In this document: piece by piece, positions 25,700 to 34,442 of the stretch
How positions within the stretch are numbered: the first letter of the stretch is position 1
How the letters are laid out: every line of letters starts with the position of its first letter
DNA from: CAUZJF01 sp965248605
GTDB taxonomy: Bacteria > Chloroflexota > Dehalococcoidia > Lucifugimonadales > CAUZJF01
Direction of reading: 5' to 3'
Length of the DNA: 64,000 nucleotides
NCBI GenBank assembly: GCA_965248605.1
Contig: CBDFJV010000007.1
Coordinates: 3,131,666-3,195,665, forward strand
Made by a program: the position numbers and the translations under genes
The notes under the pieces: generated by a model
The model's input: the letters and a program-made list of their open reading frames with translations, nothing else
Database searches by the model: none
Told to the model about the DNA's origin: nothing

Positions 25700-25719
25700 T
25701 TGGGCTAATTCGTGCCTAG

Positions 25720-27423
25720 CCCGAATCCACCGAAGGACACCGATGGACGGCGTGAGGGCAGCGGAAGGGGGTGGGTGAGGGAGCTACAGGGGGGATGGCC
25801 TGGGGTCTTGGGGTAGATGGGAGGCCGGCGGCCGGTCTTCAGTCGCCGCACAGGGCCCCTAAGGCCCTATGCGGGAGTTGCGATGCGCGGGAAGGCGAGA
25901 GGATACGCAGCAGGGGACTCTCGCGACCGGGGTGGCGCGAGATTGCGGGGACGTTGGGTCAGTTGCAGGCTGGCTGTCAGGCCGGGAACGGAATGGCTTG
26001 CAGCCGGGCCAAGGCGCGACTGAACTGGGTTTCCCAAGGCCAGCGCCGGGGGAGATGCAAAGTGAGGCGGCGCGCCGAGCGGGTGATCCGTCCCACCAGA
26101 GCGAAGACCCGCCGCCTGAGGGTCTTGGTGATCACGGTCCGCTCGCCCAGACCAATCCGCGCCGTCCAGCGGGCCAGGTTATGCGCCATCACCTGGACCG
26201 CCAGCCAGGCGCCGTTGGCGGCGAAGCGCGCCGACGGCATGTGGTTCAGCCCGACGCCGTACTTGAGGTCGCGTATGGCGTTCTCGACCTCGGCGTGGCG
26301 GCGATGATCGGCCTCCAGTTCCAGCGTCTCCCCATCGCGGTCGGTGATGAAGGCGTGATAGCTGTATCTGGCGAAGAGGGCGAGCTGGGAACCGGGCGTC
26401 GGCTTCACCCGCCGGACAATGAGCCGCACCGGCGCGGCGTCCGGCTTGGTCTGGAACGGGGTGTAAGTCGTCTCGGCGACATCGGCGGCGCCGTCCGTCC
26501 AGTAGGGAATGGGAGTCCAGTCCTCCTGTGGTATCGCCTCGATCAGGTCCCGCAGGCTGACGCGCTGGCGGATGGTGATAGAGAAGCGGACATCCATTTC
26601 CCGGCAGGCGGCAACGACAGTGTGGGCGTAGAAGCCGCTGTCGGCCCGCACCGTGAGTTGTCCCCTGGCCCCGCCGTAGCGCACCCGCCCCACCGTCTCA
26701 CGCAGGAAGTGGGCGGCGCCACGGGCGGTGTTGGCCCGGCCCTCGCGCAGCCGGGACATCAGCACCTCGCCGGTGCCGGCGGCAATGGCCAGCAGCGGGT
26801 GATAGCCGCGGGCGCCGGTATAGCCGTGGTGGCGCGCTCCCTCCTTGGCCAGTCCATAGGTCTCGCAGATGGTCGAGTCCAGGTCGATGGTCAGGGGCGA
26901 GTCGCCGGGTCCGGCCCCAGCGGCCCAGGCCCGGGCCAACAACTGGCGGCTCACGCGGTCGAGTTGACGGACATGCCCCCACCGGAAGCTGCGCAGGAAG
27001 GTCCCCAGGGTGGATGGCGCCTTGACCACGCAGCCTAGAACACCGACCGTCCCACCAGCGCGCAGCGCATCGGCGTCGTCGATGCAGTCGCCGCCTGCCA
27101 GCGCGGAAGCGACCAGCGTCAGCATCTTGTCCCCAGTGTTCGCCCGTCCCGGCGCTCCGCCGAGGTCAAGGTGATGGTCGACGAGTTCCCGCAGGCCCAG
27201 GTGCCGGGCTAGGGTGGCCGGCAGGAGCAGGCCGGCATTGGCCACCAGGCGATGGTCGTCAAAGACGATGCGGATACGGTCGGGTTTGTTCTGTGGCAGC
27301 ATCTATTGGGTGCTCCTTGTTTCCGGGCGGGTTTCTGTTCCAAAATCATTATCCCAGATTCAGAGGAGCACCCGCTGGCTTCTTCAAGGGCTGTCCCCAA
27401 GGACGTCCTTCGGTGGATTCGGG
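25720..27423. mobile_element. IS1380-family insertion sequence, complete
   Basis: A 1704-bp element with perfect 19-bp terminal inverted repeats starting CCCGAATCC (25720-25738 and 27405-27423). It is flanked on both sides by the 5-bp duplication CCTAG (25715-25719 and 27424-27428). One transposase gene fills most of the element. Intact ends and duplication imply a recent insertion. The internal sequence is GC-richer than the neighbouring genes. Confidence 0.93.
25977..27302 (-). CDS. IS1380-family transposase
   Basis: A 441-residue DDE transposase of the IS1380 family. The conserved region TIDLDSTICETYGLAKEG (with the first catalytic Asp) and the GYHPLLA segment are present, the second Asp lies in LTVRADSGFY, and the third acidic residue in the HRRHAEVENAIRDLKYGVGL region. 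Full length, no stop or frameshift. It lies inside perfect terminal repeats and so is probably active or recently so. Long plus-strand frames over it are antisense shadows. Confidence 0.94.
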   Translation of the reverse strand: MLPQNKPDRIRIVFDDHRLVANAGLLLPATLARHLGLRELVDHHLDLGGAPGRANTGDKMLTLVASALAGGDCIDDADALRAGGTVGVLGCVVKAPSTLGTFLRSFRWGHVRQLDRVSRQLLARAWAAGAGPGDSPLTIDLDSTICETYGLAKEGARHHGYTGARGYHPLLAIAAGTGEVLMSRLREGRANTARGAAHFLRETVGRVRYGGARGQLTVRADSGFYAHTVVAACREMDVRFSITIRQRVSLRDLIEAIPQEDWTPIPYWTDGAADVAETTYTPFQTKPDAAPVRLIVRRVKPTPGSQLALFARYSYHAFITDRDGETLELEADHRRHAEVENAIRDLKYGVGLNHMPSARFAANGAWLAVQVMAHNLARWTARIGLGERTVITKTLRRRVFALVGRITRSARRLTLHLPRRWPWETQFSRALARLQAIPFPA

Positions 27424-27587
27424 CCTAGGCAGCCCGCGAAAACGAGCGTAATACACGCGGCATCGGGCGTACACCATAGCGTCGTAACGTCGAGTTGTGG
27501 CAAGATGGATGGCCTACTGGTGCTTTAGTTAATTCACCGCCACTTTGGTTAATCGAGCGGACATACACGAGACCGAGGAGGAACAAG

Positions 27588-27896
27588 ATGCCTATGTTCG
27601 AAGTGCTATCCAAGTCTGAGGCCGAGCTGAAAACCGCGACTGGTAAGCGGGCGGAACTAACAAAAGAATATCTCGGCTATATCCAGGGACTTAGAAAGGG
27701 CCAGGCCGGCAAGCTCACTGCGGGCGTAGGAGAGAGCGTTGCCGCGGTACGAAGGCGCCTCGGATCAGCCGCCCGGGCTGCCGGCAAAGACCTGACAATC
27801 AAGCGTACCGGCGACGACGTATACTTCTGGATTGCCGAACGTGCAGGGAACGGTCGCCGCCGTGGCCGGCCGCGAAAGAACGAGACGTCTTCGTAG
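27588..27896 (+). CDS. Small basic protein with AT-hook-like tail
   Basis: A 102-residue protein from ATG 27588 with GAGGAGG 7 bases upstream. An alpha-helical, Lys/Glu-rich first half (KSEAELKTATGKRAELTKEYLGYIQ) is followed by an Ala/Arg-rich stretch and a short beta-like segment (DDVYFWIAE). The C-terminus GRRRGRPRK matches an AT-hook (GRP flanked by basic residues), so it may bind the DNA minor groove. The family is not recognised beyond that. It is convergent with the sialidase-like gene, 22 bases apart. Confidence 0.7.
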   Translation: MPMFEVLSKSEAELKTATGKRAELTKEYLGYIQGLRKGQAGKLTAGVGESVAAVRRRLGSAARAAGKDLTIKRTGDDVYFWIAERAGNGRRRGRPRKNETSS

Positions 27897-27918
27897 TCAG
27901 AGTCGTGAGGGCCGGCGC

Positions 27919-29046
27919 CTATTCCGTGGCCAATCGGGCGTAGCGAGCGTGGGTGACGCACGCCTGCGTGCACCACCAGCTACACATGATTTCGCCGTTC
28001 GGTAGCCTGACGGCATTAGGTTTGCCGAACGCGATGTTATCGTGGCTTGCCGGGTATTCCGGCCGTTGCTCCACCCCAAGGTATTCCTGACCGACCGCGT
28101 CCCAGACCATCACCTGGTTGTCCAGGTCCCATGTCTTGCCCTCGTCCTCGGAAAGCACGACCATTATTCCGGGGCTCATCCCCTCCCGCCGAGTGTAGGC
28201 GGCCACCAACAGGCCGCCTCCCAGATCTACCAGCCAGCTCGTCTGCCCCATGATCCCGGTCGGCTGCGGGTGGCTCCACGTCGAAGCGGCCTCGTCTGAT
28301 GTCGTCAGATGCAGGTCGAAGTCCTTGGACGCCCCCACGTCCTGAGTCCACTGCAACGCCGCCACGCGCCCATCCAGCAGCTGCATGTGGCGGCCGTGAG
28401 AGAACATCTTCTCGGCATCAGAAGCGCTGGGATGTTCGACGGGTCCGGACCAAGTCTTTCCACGATCATCGGAGAATGTCGAGAAGGTCTTGATGTGCAA
28501 GGGGCTCACGTCGTCCCAGGCCTTCCAATGCTCGCCGGTCAGAAGCCAGCGCCCGTCGTTCAGCTCAATCACCTGTGAAGGTGGGGCAGCCGTCCCCTGA
28601 TAAGGGAAGTCCACCAGCTCTGGCTCCGACCAGGTGTGACCGTGGTCTTCGGAACGGAACAGGACTGTCTCGACCGGGCGCCACCCTCCCGTTTCCGGGT
28701 TGTACATCGGCACCTCGGGGTCGACGAAGTCGACGCGGAAGGCTACCAGGACCATTGACCCGTCCCGGAGAAGTGTCCCGTGGGGCGCGCTGTAGTTGTA
28801 CGGGATATCGTCTCCGGCAGCGTCCCATACGTGTTCCTCCTGGAACCAGGTCTCGCCCCCATCGGTAGATCTGAGCTTGGCGAGCTTCCCATCGACCGAG
28901 TAGAAGGCGGAACCGAGCCGGTAGAAGCAGATCAGCTCCGTGTCGGACAGGGGCACGATATTCGGCAGGAAGGCGCACTCGACCTTGAAACCGGGGTTAG
29001 GGTTCTTGTACAGGACACCTTCTGATAAAAGCTTCAGCTTTTTCAT
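27919..29046 (-). CDS. Sialidase / BNR-repeat family protein
   Basis: A 375-residue six-bladed beta-propeller of the sialidase superfamily. Four Asp-box motifs (S-x-D-x-G-x-T-W) are visible: RSTDGGETW, RSEDHGHTWSEP, FSDDRGKTWSGP and LSEDEGKTWDL. No signal peptide, so it is probably cytoplasmic. The Arg triad of true sialidases is not obvious, and many such proteins act on other glycans or are uncharacterised. The ATG at 29046 has GGAGC upstream. It follows a methyltransferase on the same strand by 60 bases. Confidence 0.83.
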   Translation of the reverse strand: MKKLKLLSEGVLYKNPNPGFKVECAFLPNIVPLSDTELICFYRLGSAFYSVDGKLAKLRSTDGGETWFQEEHVWDAAGDDIPYNYSAPHGTLLRDGSMVLVAFRVDFVDPEVPMYNPETGGWRPVETVLFRSEDHGHTWSEPELVDFPYQGTAAPPSQVIELNDGRWLLTGEHWKAWDDVSPLHIKTFSTFSDDRGKTWSGPVEHPSASDAEKMFSHGRHMQLLDGRVAALQWTQDVGASKDFDLHLTTSDEAASTWSHPQPTGIMGQTSWLVDLGGGLLVAAYTRREGMSPGIMVVLSEDEGKTWDLDNQVMVWDAVGQEYLGVEQRPEYPASHDNIAFGKPNAVRLPNGEIMCSWWCTQACVTHARYARLATE

Positions 29047-29105
29047 GTTGCTCCTTCTAATGCATCGGAATCCAGCCAAGTCTGGTCAAGGACGGCCAGA
29101 GACCG

Positions 29106-29921
29106 TCATTTGAAATGCTTGAACTCACCATAGTAATTGTCATCCGTCGACTTCACGCCACCCACCCACACAACGTGACCGGTAGCCTCGATCTCGCCCG
29201 AAGGCGTCGTGTTTCGTTCGGCGAAGAGCTCCAAACGAGCGTCGTCGGGCGCCGGAAATGGAGCGCCCGCCCATGCCCAGATGGAGCACTGGAACTGCAG
29301 CCATTCGTAGACGTCGGGATAGTAACGCTTTGCCACACGGTCGGCTGCTAGGCGTATGCTGACTCCGTTGCGCTCCATGGCGACCCGGACTTGGTCAGAC
29401 GTCCCTATCAGCTGGTTGTGACGCTGGCCCGCACCGAACAGCTCACGTACCTCTTGATGATGGAGGTTGCCGATCACTTCACAGAACAGCAGGCCGTCGG
29501 GTTTGAGCACTCTGAGAGCGGCCTGGATTCGATAGCTGTCGTAGCCAATTGGACCTCGCTCAGTGAACACGAAATCGAAGGACTCTGGTTCGAGTTCTTC
29601 GCTGTTTTCGACAAAGTCGAGCAACCGGAACTCGACGTTCGTGGCCTTCTTTTTGCGCAGAGCGTCTTCGGCAAGTCCGATGTGGGCTGGGTCGTTGTCG
29701 ACGCCCAGACCTATGCCGAAACGATTGCTGTGGTCGACGAGCGTTTTGCCGTTGCCACAGCCAATATCGAGGACGCGCATGTCTGGCCTAAACTCCGCGG
29801 CGATCACTTCTCGGGCGGAGAGATTTAGCCGGTTGTCGCTGCGGTCTTTGGCAGGCGCCGAGCCGTAGTAGGAGTGCTCAGCTTCGAGGATGGCTCTTAG
29901 ACGGTCTTGGTCGAGCTTCAT
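29106..29921 (-). CDS. SAM-dependent methyltransferase
   Basis: A 271-residue class I methyltransferase. The SAM motif VLDIGCGNG is at 50-58, followed by GVDNDPAHI (acidic residue binding the ribose) and LRVLKPDGLLFCEV (motif near 135-150). The substrate is unknown. Together with the downstream sialidase-like gene it forms a two-gene minus-strand unit, possibly for carbohydrate modification. Confidence 0.85.
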   Translation of the reverse strand: MKLDQDRLRAILEAEHSYYGSAPAKDRSDNRLNLSAREVIAAEFRPDMRVLDIGCGNGKTLVDHSNRFGIGLGVDNDPAHIGLAEDALRKKKATNVEFRLLDFVENSEELEPESFDFVFTERGPIGYDSYRIQAALRVLKPDGLLFCEVIGNLHHQEVRELFGAGQRHNQLIGTSDQVRVAMERNGVSIRLAADRVAKRYYPDVYEWLQFQCSIWAWAGAPFPAPDDARLELFAERNTTPSGEIEATGHVVWVGGVKSTDDNYYGEFKHFK

Positions 29922-29967
29922 ATGGGTGCTCCGTGGTAGTTGGTCAACTCGTCGTCGTGGAGAGGAG

Positions 29968-30000
29968 CCCTCACCTTAATCCTCTCCCGGAAGGAGAGGA
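29968..30000. repeat. Short REP-like hairpin
   Basis: CCTCTCC (29981-29987) and GGAGAGG (29993-29999) form an inverted repeat preceded by CCCTCACC. The same CCCTCACC...CCTCTCC style of dispersed repeat is common in bacterial intergenic DNA. The following 30001-30229 is AT-richer and holds no gene that I can support. Confidence 0.5.
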
Positions 30001-30229
30001 GGTAAGCCTCCCCCACAGCTCGGCGGTATTGTCTACGATTGGCTGCCTGACCGCCAATACTCACCTAGCACAGAGACCGAATTACGTATATTGTGAAAAA
30101 ATTATCGAAGTACGCTGGCATCCCTGTCCGGATAAAATGGCGATGGCGAGAAAAAGTCGCAACGGTGTGACTGCGTGCCGAATTACGCCTCGACATCGTG
30201 AATAGTGCCGAAATTCACAAACATCTACA

Positions 30230-30258
30230 TTGCGTGAGGGGTGTATGCCTGCTATATT
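30230..30258 (+). promoter_or_regulatory. Promoter of tRNA-Ser
   Basis: TTGCGT (30230-30235), a 17-base spacer and TATATT (30253-30258) lie 11 bases before the mature tRNA 5' end. Confidence 0.55.
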
Positions 30259-30269
30259 GGTTGAAACCT

Positions 30270-30361
30270 GGAGGGATCGCATAGTGGTCTAGTGCGGGCG
30301 CCTGCTAAGCGCTTAGGGGGAGAAATCCTTCTCATGGGTTCGAATCCCATTCCCTCCGCCA
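30270..30361 (+). tRNA. tRNA-Ser(GCT)
   Basis: A 92-base class II tRNA with the 7-bp acceptor GGAGGGA/TCCCTCC, anticodon loop CTGCTAA (anticodon GCT at 30304-30306, reading AGC/AGT), a long variable arm (AGGGGGAGAAATCCTTCT region), the T-loop TTCGAAT and an encoded CCA. It lies upstream of miaB. Confidence 0.96.
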
Positions 30362-30419
30362 CTCGCCAAAGTTCGACATTGTTTCGGTTCCGATCTCAAG
30401 GTCCGAGGAGCGGTATACC

Positions 30420-31709
30420 TTGCGAGAGTTGCGTAGTTACAGCATCTGGACTATAGGGTGCCAGATGAACATGGCCGACTCCGAGCGGCTCGAGAGCGCG
30501 ATGGGCCAGATGGGGCTCGCGCCCGCCGAGTCGGCGCAGGAGGCCGACGTCGTTGTTCTCAACAGCTGCGTCGTCCGTCAAAGTGCGGAAGATAAGGTCG
30601 CGGGAATGCTCGGCACATTGAAACCGCTCAAACGAGAAAACCCGGATAAGGTCGTCGCCCTGATGGGATGTATGGTGGGGCCGAATACGGCCTCCCTCGA
30701 GCGACGTTTCCCCCAAGTCGACGTCTTCATGCGTCCGCAACAGTATGAGCCGATCATCGACCTGCTCGGCGGTCGTATGGGAATCGACCCGGAGGGTTGT
30801 ATAGGACCGCTGACGGCGCGCCCGGACGTCACGGCCTACATTCCTATCATCCACGGCTGCGACAAGTTCTGCTCCTTCTGCATCATCCCATACCGGCGGG
30901 GTAGGGAGGTCAGTCGGGCGGTTCCCGATATCGCTCGGGAAGCCCAACTTCTCGCCGAGCGGGGAGTGAAGGAGGTCACACTCCTCGGGCAGAACGTCGA
31001 TTCCTACGGACACGACCTGGAGGATGACGTCGACCTTGCTGATCTTCTCGAAGCCGTGAACGACGTAGACGGAATCGAACGCGTCCGCTTCCTGACTTCG
31101 CACCCGAACGACATGAGTGACCACATCATCGACGCGGTCGCGGGGCTGGACAAGGTGTGCGAGCACGTCAACCTGCCATTCCAGGCCGGCGACGACGAGG
31201 TACTGGCGCGGATGCGCAGGGGCTACACGACCGTGGAGTACCGTGCGCTGGTAGATAAGATCAGGAGCCGGATACCTAACGTCTCCATGAGCACCGATCT
31301 CATCGTCGGGTTCTGCGGAGAAACCGACGATCAATTCGAGCGGACACTCGACATGCTCCGCGACGTGCGCTTCGACAAGGTCCATTCCGCCGCATACTCG
31401 ACTCGCGAGAACACCATCGCGGACCGTCAGTTCGAGGACGACGTGCCCACGCAGGAGAAGCGCGCGAGGCTGAAGGCTGTAGACGATCTGCAAGCAGGTA
31501 TTCAGTCCGAGATCAACAGCAAGCTCAAGGGAGACGTGCTCGAGGTCCTTCTCGAAGGGGAAAAACGTGGGAAGGTCCAGGGCCGGAACCGGAACGACAA
31601 GCTCGTTTTTATAGAGGACGGCGTCGACCGCATCGGTGAAGTCCTCGACGTTAGGGTGGACAAGACCAGCCCGTGGTCATTGCAGGGAACGGTGGTTTCC
31701 GCGCAATAA
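30420..31709 (+). CDS. miaB: tRNA-2-methylthio-N6-dimethylallyladenosine synthase
   Basis: A 429-residue radical SAM methylthiotransferase that adds the 2-methylthio group to i6A37 of tRNAs reading U-starting codons. The N-terminal cluster cysteines are C14, C50 and C84; the radical SAM motif is C147-x3-C151-x2-C154 (GCDKFCSFC); a TRAM domain closes the protein (about 365-428). MiaB and the closely related ribosomal-protein enzyme RimO differ subtly; the SFCIIPYRRGREVSR segment and NSCVVR favour MiaB-like. The start TTG 30420 has GAGGAG upstream. nadA follows at 18 bases. Confidence 0.93.
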   Translation: MRELRSYSIWTIGCQMNMADSERLESAMGQMGLAPAESAQEADVVVLNSCVVRQSAEDKVAGMLGTLKPLKRENPDKVVALMGCMVGPNTASLERRFPQVDVFMRPQQYEPIIDLLGGRMGIDPEGCIGPLTARPDVTAYIPIIHGCDKFCSFCIIPYRRGREVSRAVPDIAREAQLLAERGVKEVTLLGQNVDSYGHDLEDDVDLADLLEAVNDVDGIERVRFLTSHPNDMSDHIIDAVAGLDKVCEHVNLPFQAGDDEVLARMRRGYTTVEYRALVDKIRSRIPNVSMSTDLIVGFCGETDDQFERTLDMLRDVRFDKVHSAAYSTRENTIADRQFEDDVPTQEKRARLKAVDDLQAGIQSEINSKLKGDVLEVLLEGEKRGKVQGRNRNDKLVFIEDGVDRIGEVLDVRVDKTSPWSLQGTVVSAQ

Positions 31710-31727
31710 CGGGCCGGAGGAGCCGCT

Positions 31728-32954
31728 ATGGCAACTGCCGCAATAGCAACCGAAGTTAGAGAAGAGCGACGGCCGATTGTACCGATCACCGAGATCGAGC
31801 AGTCCGCCTTCTGCCGCACGGACGAGACGCTGGAGGCCAAAACCCTCGAGAAGGAATTCGAGGCGGGGGTCAGGTGGCAGAAGATCCCGATCTCGTACCT
31901 CAAGGCGACACCTGAAGAGCTCGACGTTCGGATCGGCGAAGCCAGAGCCGCTTTGGGCGAACAGGTGGTGATCCTCGGCCACCACTATCAGCGCAACGAG
32001 ATCATCAAGTACGCCGATCTTCGTGGCGACTCTTTCAAGCTCTCCCAGTACGCTGCTTCGCAGGACTCCGACTTCATCGTGTTCTGTGGGGTCCACTTCA
32101 TGGCCGAGACGGCGGACGTCCTAAGCTCGCCGGACCAGAAGGTAATGCTGCCGAATCTGACCGCCGGCTGCTCAATGGCCGACATGGCCGACATCGACGA
32201 CGTGCTCGACTGCTGGGACGACCTTGAAGGCCTGTTCGGCAACGGTGAGGTAGTGCCGATTACCTATATGAACTCGACTGCGGCCATCAAGTCGCTGTGC
32301 GGCAGGAACAACGGGATCGTCTGCACGTCCAGCAACGCCACGGCGACCTTTGAATGGGCCTTCTCGCAGAGCGATCGCATCCTGTTCCTTCCCGACCAGC
32401 ACCTGGGCCGGAACACGGCGCTGAAGCTAGGTATCGGCCTCGACGAGATGCTGGTATGGAACCCCTTCAAGCCCCTGGGCGGGCACTCTGAAGACGAGCT
32501 GCGGCGTGCCAAGGTGATTCTCTGGCAGGGCCACTGTTCAGTCCACACACGGTTCAACGTCGCCCAGATCGAGGAGGCGCGGCAGAAGTACCCCGAGGTC
32601 AACGTCGTCGTGCACCCGGAGTGCTTTGCGGAGGTGGTTCAGGCCGCCGACTTCAACGGTTCGACTGAGTACATAATCAAGGTCATCGAGGAGGCTCCTG
32701 CCGGGAGCGTCTGGGCGGTGGGGACCGAAATCAGCCTGGTCAACCGCATCGCGCAGGAGAACCCGGACAAGACGGTGTTCTGCCTCGACTCGGTCGTATG
32801 CCCGTGCTCGACCATGTATCGCATACATCCGGCGTATCTCTCCTGGGTGCTCGACGGCATGAACGCCGGCGTCGTCGTAAACCAGATTAAGGTCGACGAC
32901 GCGACCCGATTCGAGGCACGTATTGCCCTCGACCGGATGCTCTCGGTCGTCTAG
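31728..32954 (+). CDS. nadA: Quinolinate synthase
   Basis: A 408-residue [4Fe-4S] enzyme that condenses iminoaspartate with dihydroxyacetone phosphate to quinolinate in de novo NAD synthesis. The family motifs ILGHHYQRNEII, CGVHFMAETADVL, GCSMADMA, MNSTAAIK, CTSSNA, HPEC and the C-terminal CPCSTMYRIHP are intact, so three cluster cysteines are available. The N-terminal 45 residues are extra. nadC follows after one aminotransferase gene. No nadB is seen. Confidence 0.95.
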   Translation: MATAAIATEVREERRPIVPITEIEQSAFCRTDETLEAKTLEKEFEAGVRWQKIPISYLKATPEELDVRIGEARAALGEQVVILGHHYQRNEIIKYADLRGDSFKLSQYAASQDSDFIVFCGVHFMAETADVLSSPDQKVMLPNLTAGCSMADMADIDDVLDCWDDLEGLFGNGEVVPITYMNSTAAIKSLCGRNNGIVCTSSNATATFEWAFSQSDRILFLPDQHLGRNTALKLGIGLDEMLVWNPFKPLGGHSEDELRRAKVILWQGHCSVHTRFNVAQIEEARQKYPEVNVVVHPECFAEVVQAADFNGSTEYIIKVIEEAPAGSVWAVGTEISLVNRIAQENPDKTVFCLDSVVCPCSTMYRIHPAYLSWVLDGMNAGVVVNQIKVDDATRFEARIALDRMLSVV

Positions 32955-33015
32955 CTGTCGGCCAGCGGCAGTGTCAGGCCTGGCACCGGCGTGGCTGCGT
33001 GGCCGGGCACTGTGT

Positions 33016-33038
33016 TTCGACGGGCTCAGCACGAGCGG
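33016..33038. repeat. REP-like repeat (TTCGACGGGCTC type)
   Basis: The 23-base TTCGACGGGCTCAGCACGAGCGG-type unit recurs in degenerate form at 46673-46719 and inverted at 46888-46910, each time in a gap between genes. This class of dispersed repeat is widespread in bacterial genomes. Confidence 0.6.
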
Positions 33039-33106
33039 ACTGTTATAGCTGCCCTAAGAGTCATCTGTAATCTCTGTGGGCTCCGTGGTGCACCTCCGGG
33101 GGAGTG

Positions 33107-34435
33107 ATGGTCAGGTCCTGGGAGTCTCTCGAAGCCGAGTACCGGCGAGTCACGCCGGAATCACGGGCTCAATGGGAACGGAGCAGGCAACTCATGCCTG
33201 CGGGCGTGATCAAGGGCGAATATTGGCTCCCACCCTACCCCTTCTACGTCGACCGGTCGGAAGGTTGCTATCTGTGGGACCTGGACGGCCGACAGATCGT
33301 AGACTTCGCCTGCCACCACACGGCTATGATCCTCGGACATACTCCGCCGTCGGTGCTAGAGGCGGTCCAGCACGAGGTGGAACGAGGGATCGCGCTAAGT
33401 GCGCCCACCGCGATCGAGGCGGAGATCGCGGATGAGCTTGTGAAACGGGTGCCGTCGGTCGAGAAGGTGCGCTTCTGCAACTCGGGCTCGGAGGCCACCC
33501 AGCACGCAGCGAGGTTGCTTCGTACCTATACCGGCAAGCCCAAGATCGCCAAGTTCGAGGGCGCATTTCAAGGGAGCAACGACGCTCTCGAGATTTCTTA
33601 TAACCCGCCGCTCGATAGTGCCGGTCCGGCCGACGCTCCGACGGCCGTCCCGACCCAGGCTGGCATGCCCCCGGGCGCCGAAGACAACATGGTAGTGCTT
33701 CCATATAGCAATGAGAAAGCCGTCGAGCGGATCCTGATCGAACACCGCGACGAGCTAGCCGGTGTCTTCTACGATGCCAAGCCCGGCATGTTCGACATCT
33801 CGAAGGACTTCCCCGTCTTCGTCCATCGACTTGCCCGCGAGCTTGGGATGCTCTTTGTCATGGACGAGGTGATCAGCTTCGCCGTAGGCTACGGTGGGTA
33901 TCAAGGTAAGTATGGCCTGGACGCGGACCTGACAGTCTTCGGCAAGATCGTCGGTGGCGGGTTCCCCGTAGGAGCCGTCGGGGGCCGCGACGACCTGATG
34001 GACGCCTTCGACAACTCGAAGCCCTCGAACCGGACGACGATGAGCGGCACGTTCTCGGGCAACAATTTCACTCTTGCGGCGGGCTTGGCCACGATGCGCG
34101 CAATGACCCTGGAGGTATACGAGCACATTGAGCGCCTCAGAGCGAGACTCCACACAGGCCTGGTCGATCTGTTCACGCGGGCGAACGTCCCGTTTCAGGC
34201 AGTCAGCGAAGGCTCGGTTTTGAGCTTCTACCTGACGGACCAGCCCGTGATCGACTACCGAAGCTCGCTGACCGCCGATTCTCTCTTGACAGAGCGCATA
34301 CGGCTGGGACTTCTCCTCCAGGGTTACAATCTGCGTGTTGGTCTCGTCCGCACGGCCCTCTCGTACCCGATGACCGTGGACGACATCGACGGTCTTCTGG
34401 TGGCCTTCGAGACAGTTCTTGCGGACGGGGATTGA
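33107..34435 (+). CDS. Class III aminotransferase (glutamate-1-semialdehyde-aminomutase-like)
   Basis: A 442-residue fold type I PLP enzyme of the class III group. The PLP lysine is K280 (FGKIVGGGFPVGA), the pyridine-binding Asp is in FVMDEVISF, and NSGSEATQHAARLLRTYT binds the cofactor phosphate. Similarity is greatest to HemL-type aminomutases, but it may act on another substrate. ATG 33107 with GGGGAG upstream is preferred over GTG 33104. It is placed between nadA and nadC, so it may deliver an aspartate-derived or related amino compound. Confidence 0.85.
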   Translation: MVRSWESLEAEYRRVTPESRAQWERSRQLMPAGVIKGEYWLPPYPFYVDRSEGCYLWDLDGRQIVDFACHHTAMILGHTPPSVLEAVQHEVERGIALSAPTAIEAEIADELVKRVPSVEKVRFCNSGSEATQHAARLLRTYTGKPKIAKFEGAFQGSNDALEISYNPPLDSAGPADAPTAVPTQAGMPPGAEDNMVVLPYSNEKAVERILIEHRDELAGVFYDAKPGMFDISKDFPVFVHRLARELGMLFVMDEVISFAVGYGGYQGKYGLDADLTVFGKIVGGGFPVGAVGGRDDLMDAFDNSKPSNRTTMSGTFSGNNFTLAAGLATMRAMTLEVYEHIERLRARLHTGLVDLFTRANVPFQAVSEGSVLSFYLTDQPVIDYRSSLTADSLLTERIRLGLLLQGYNLRVGLVRTALSYPMTVDDIDGLLVAFETVLADGD

Positions 34436-34442
34436 GCCTGTC

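Noticed and set aside
25869..27038. 389-codon plus-strand frame across the insertion sequence
   Set aside because: Antisense shadow of the IS1380 transposase, whose motifs are on the minus strand.
30396..31493. 365-codon minus-strand frame
   Set aside because: Antisense shadow of miaB caused by GC-rich codon bias.
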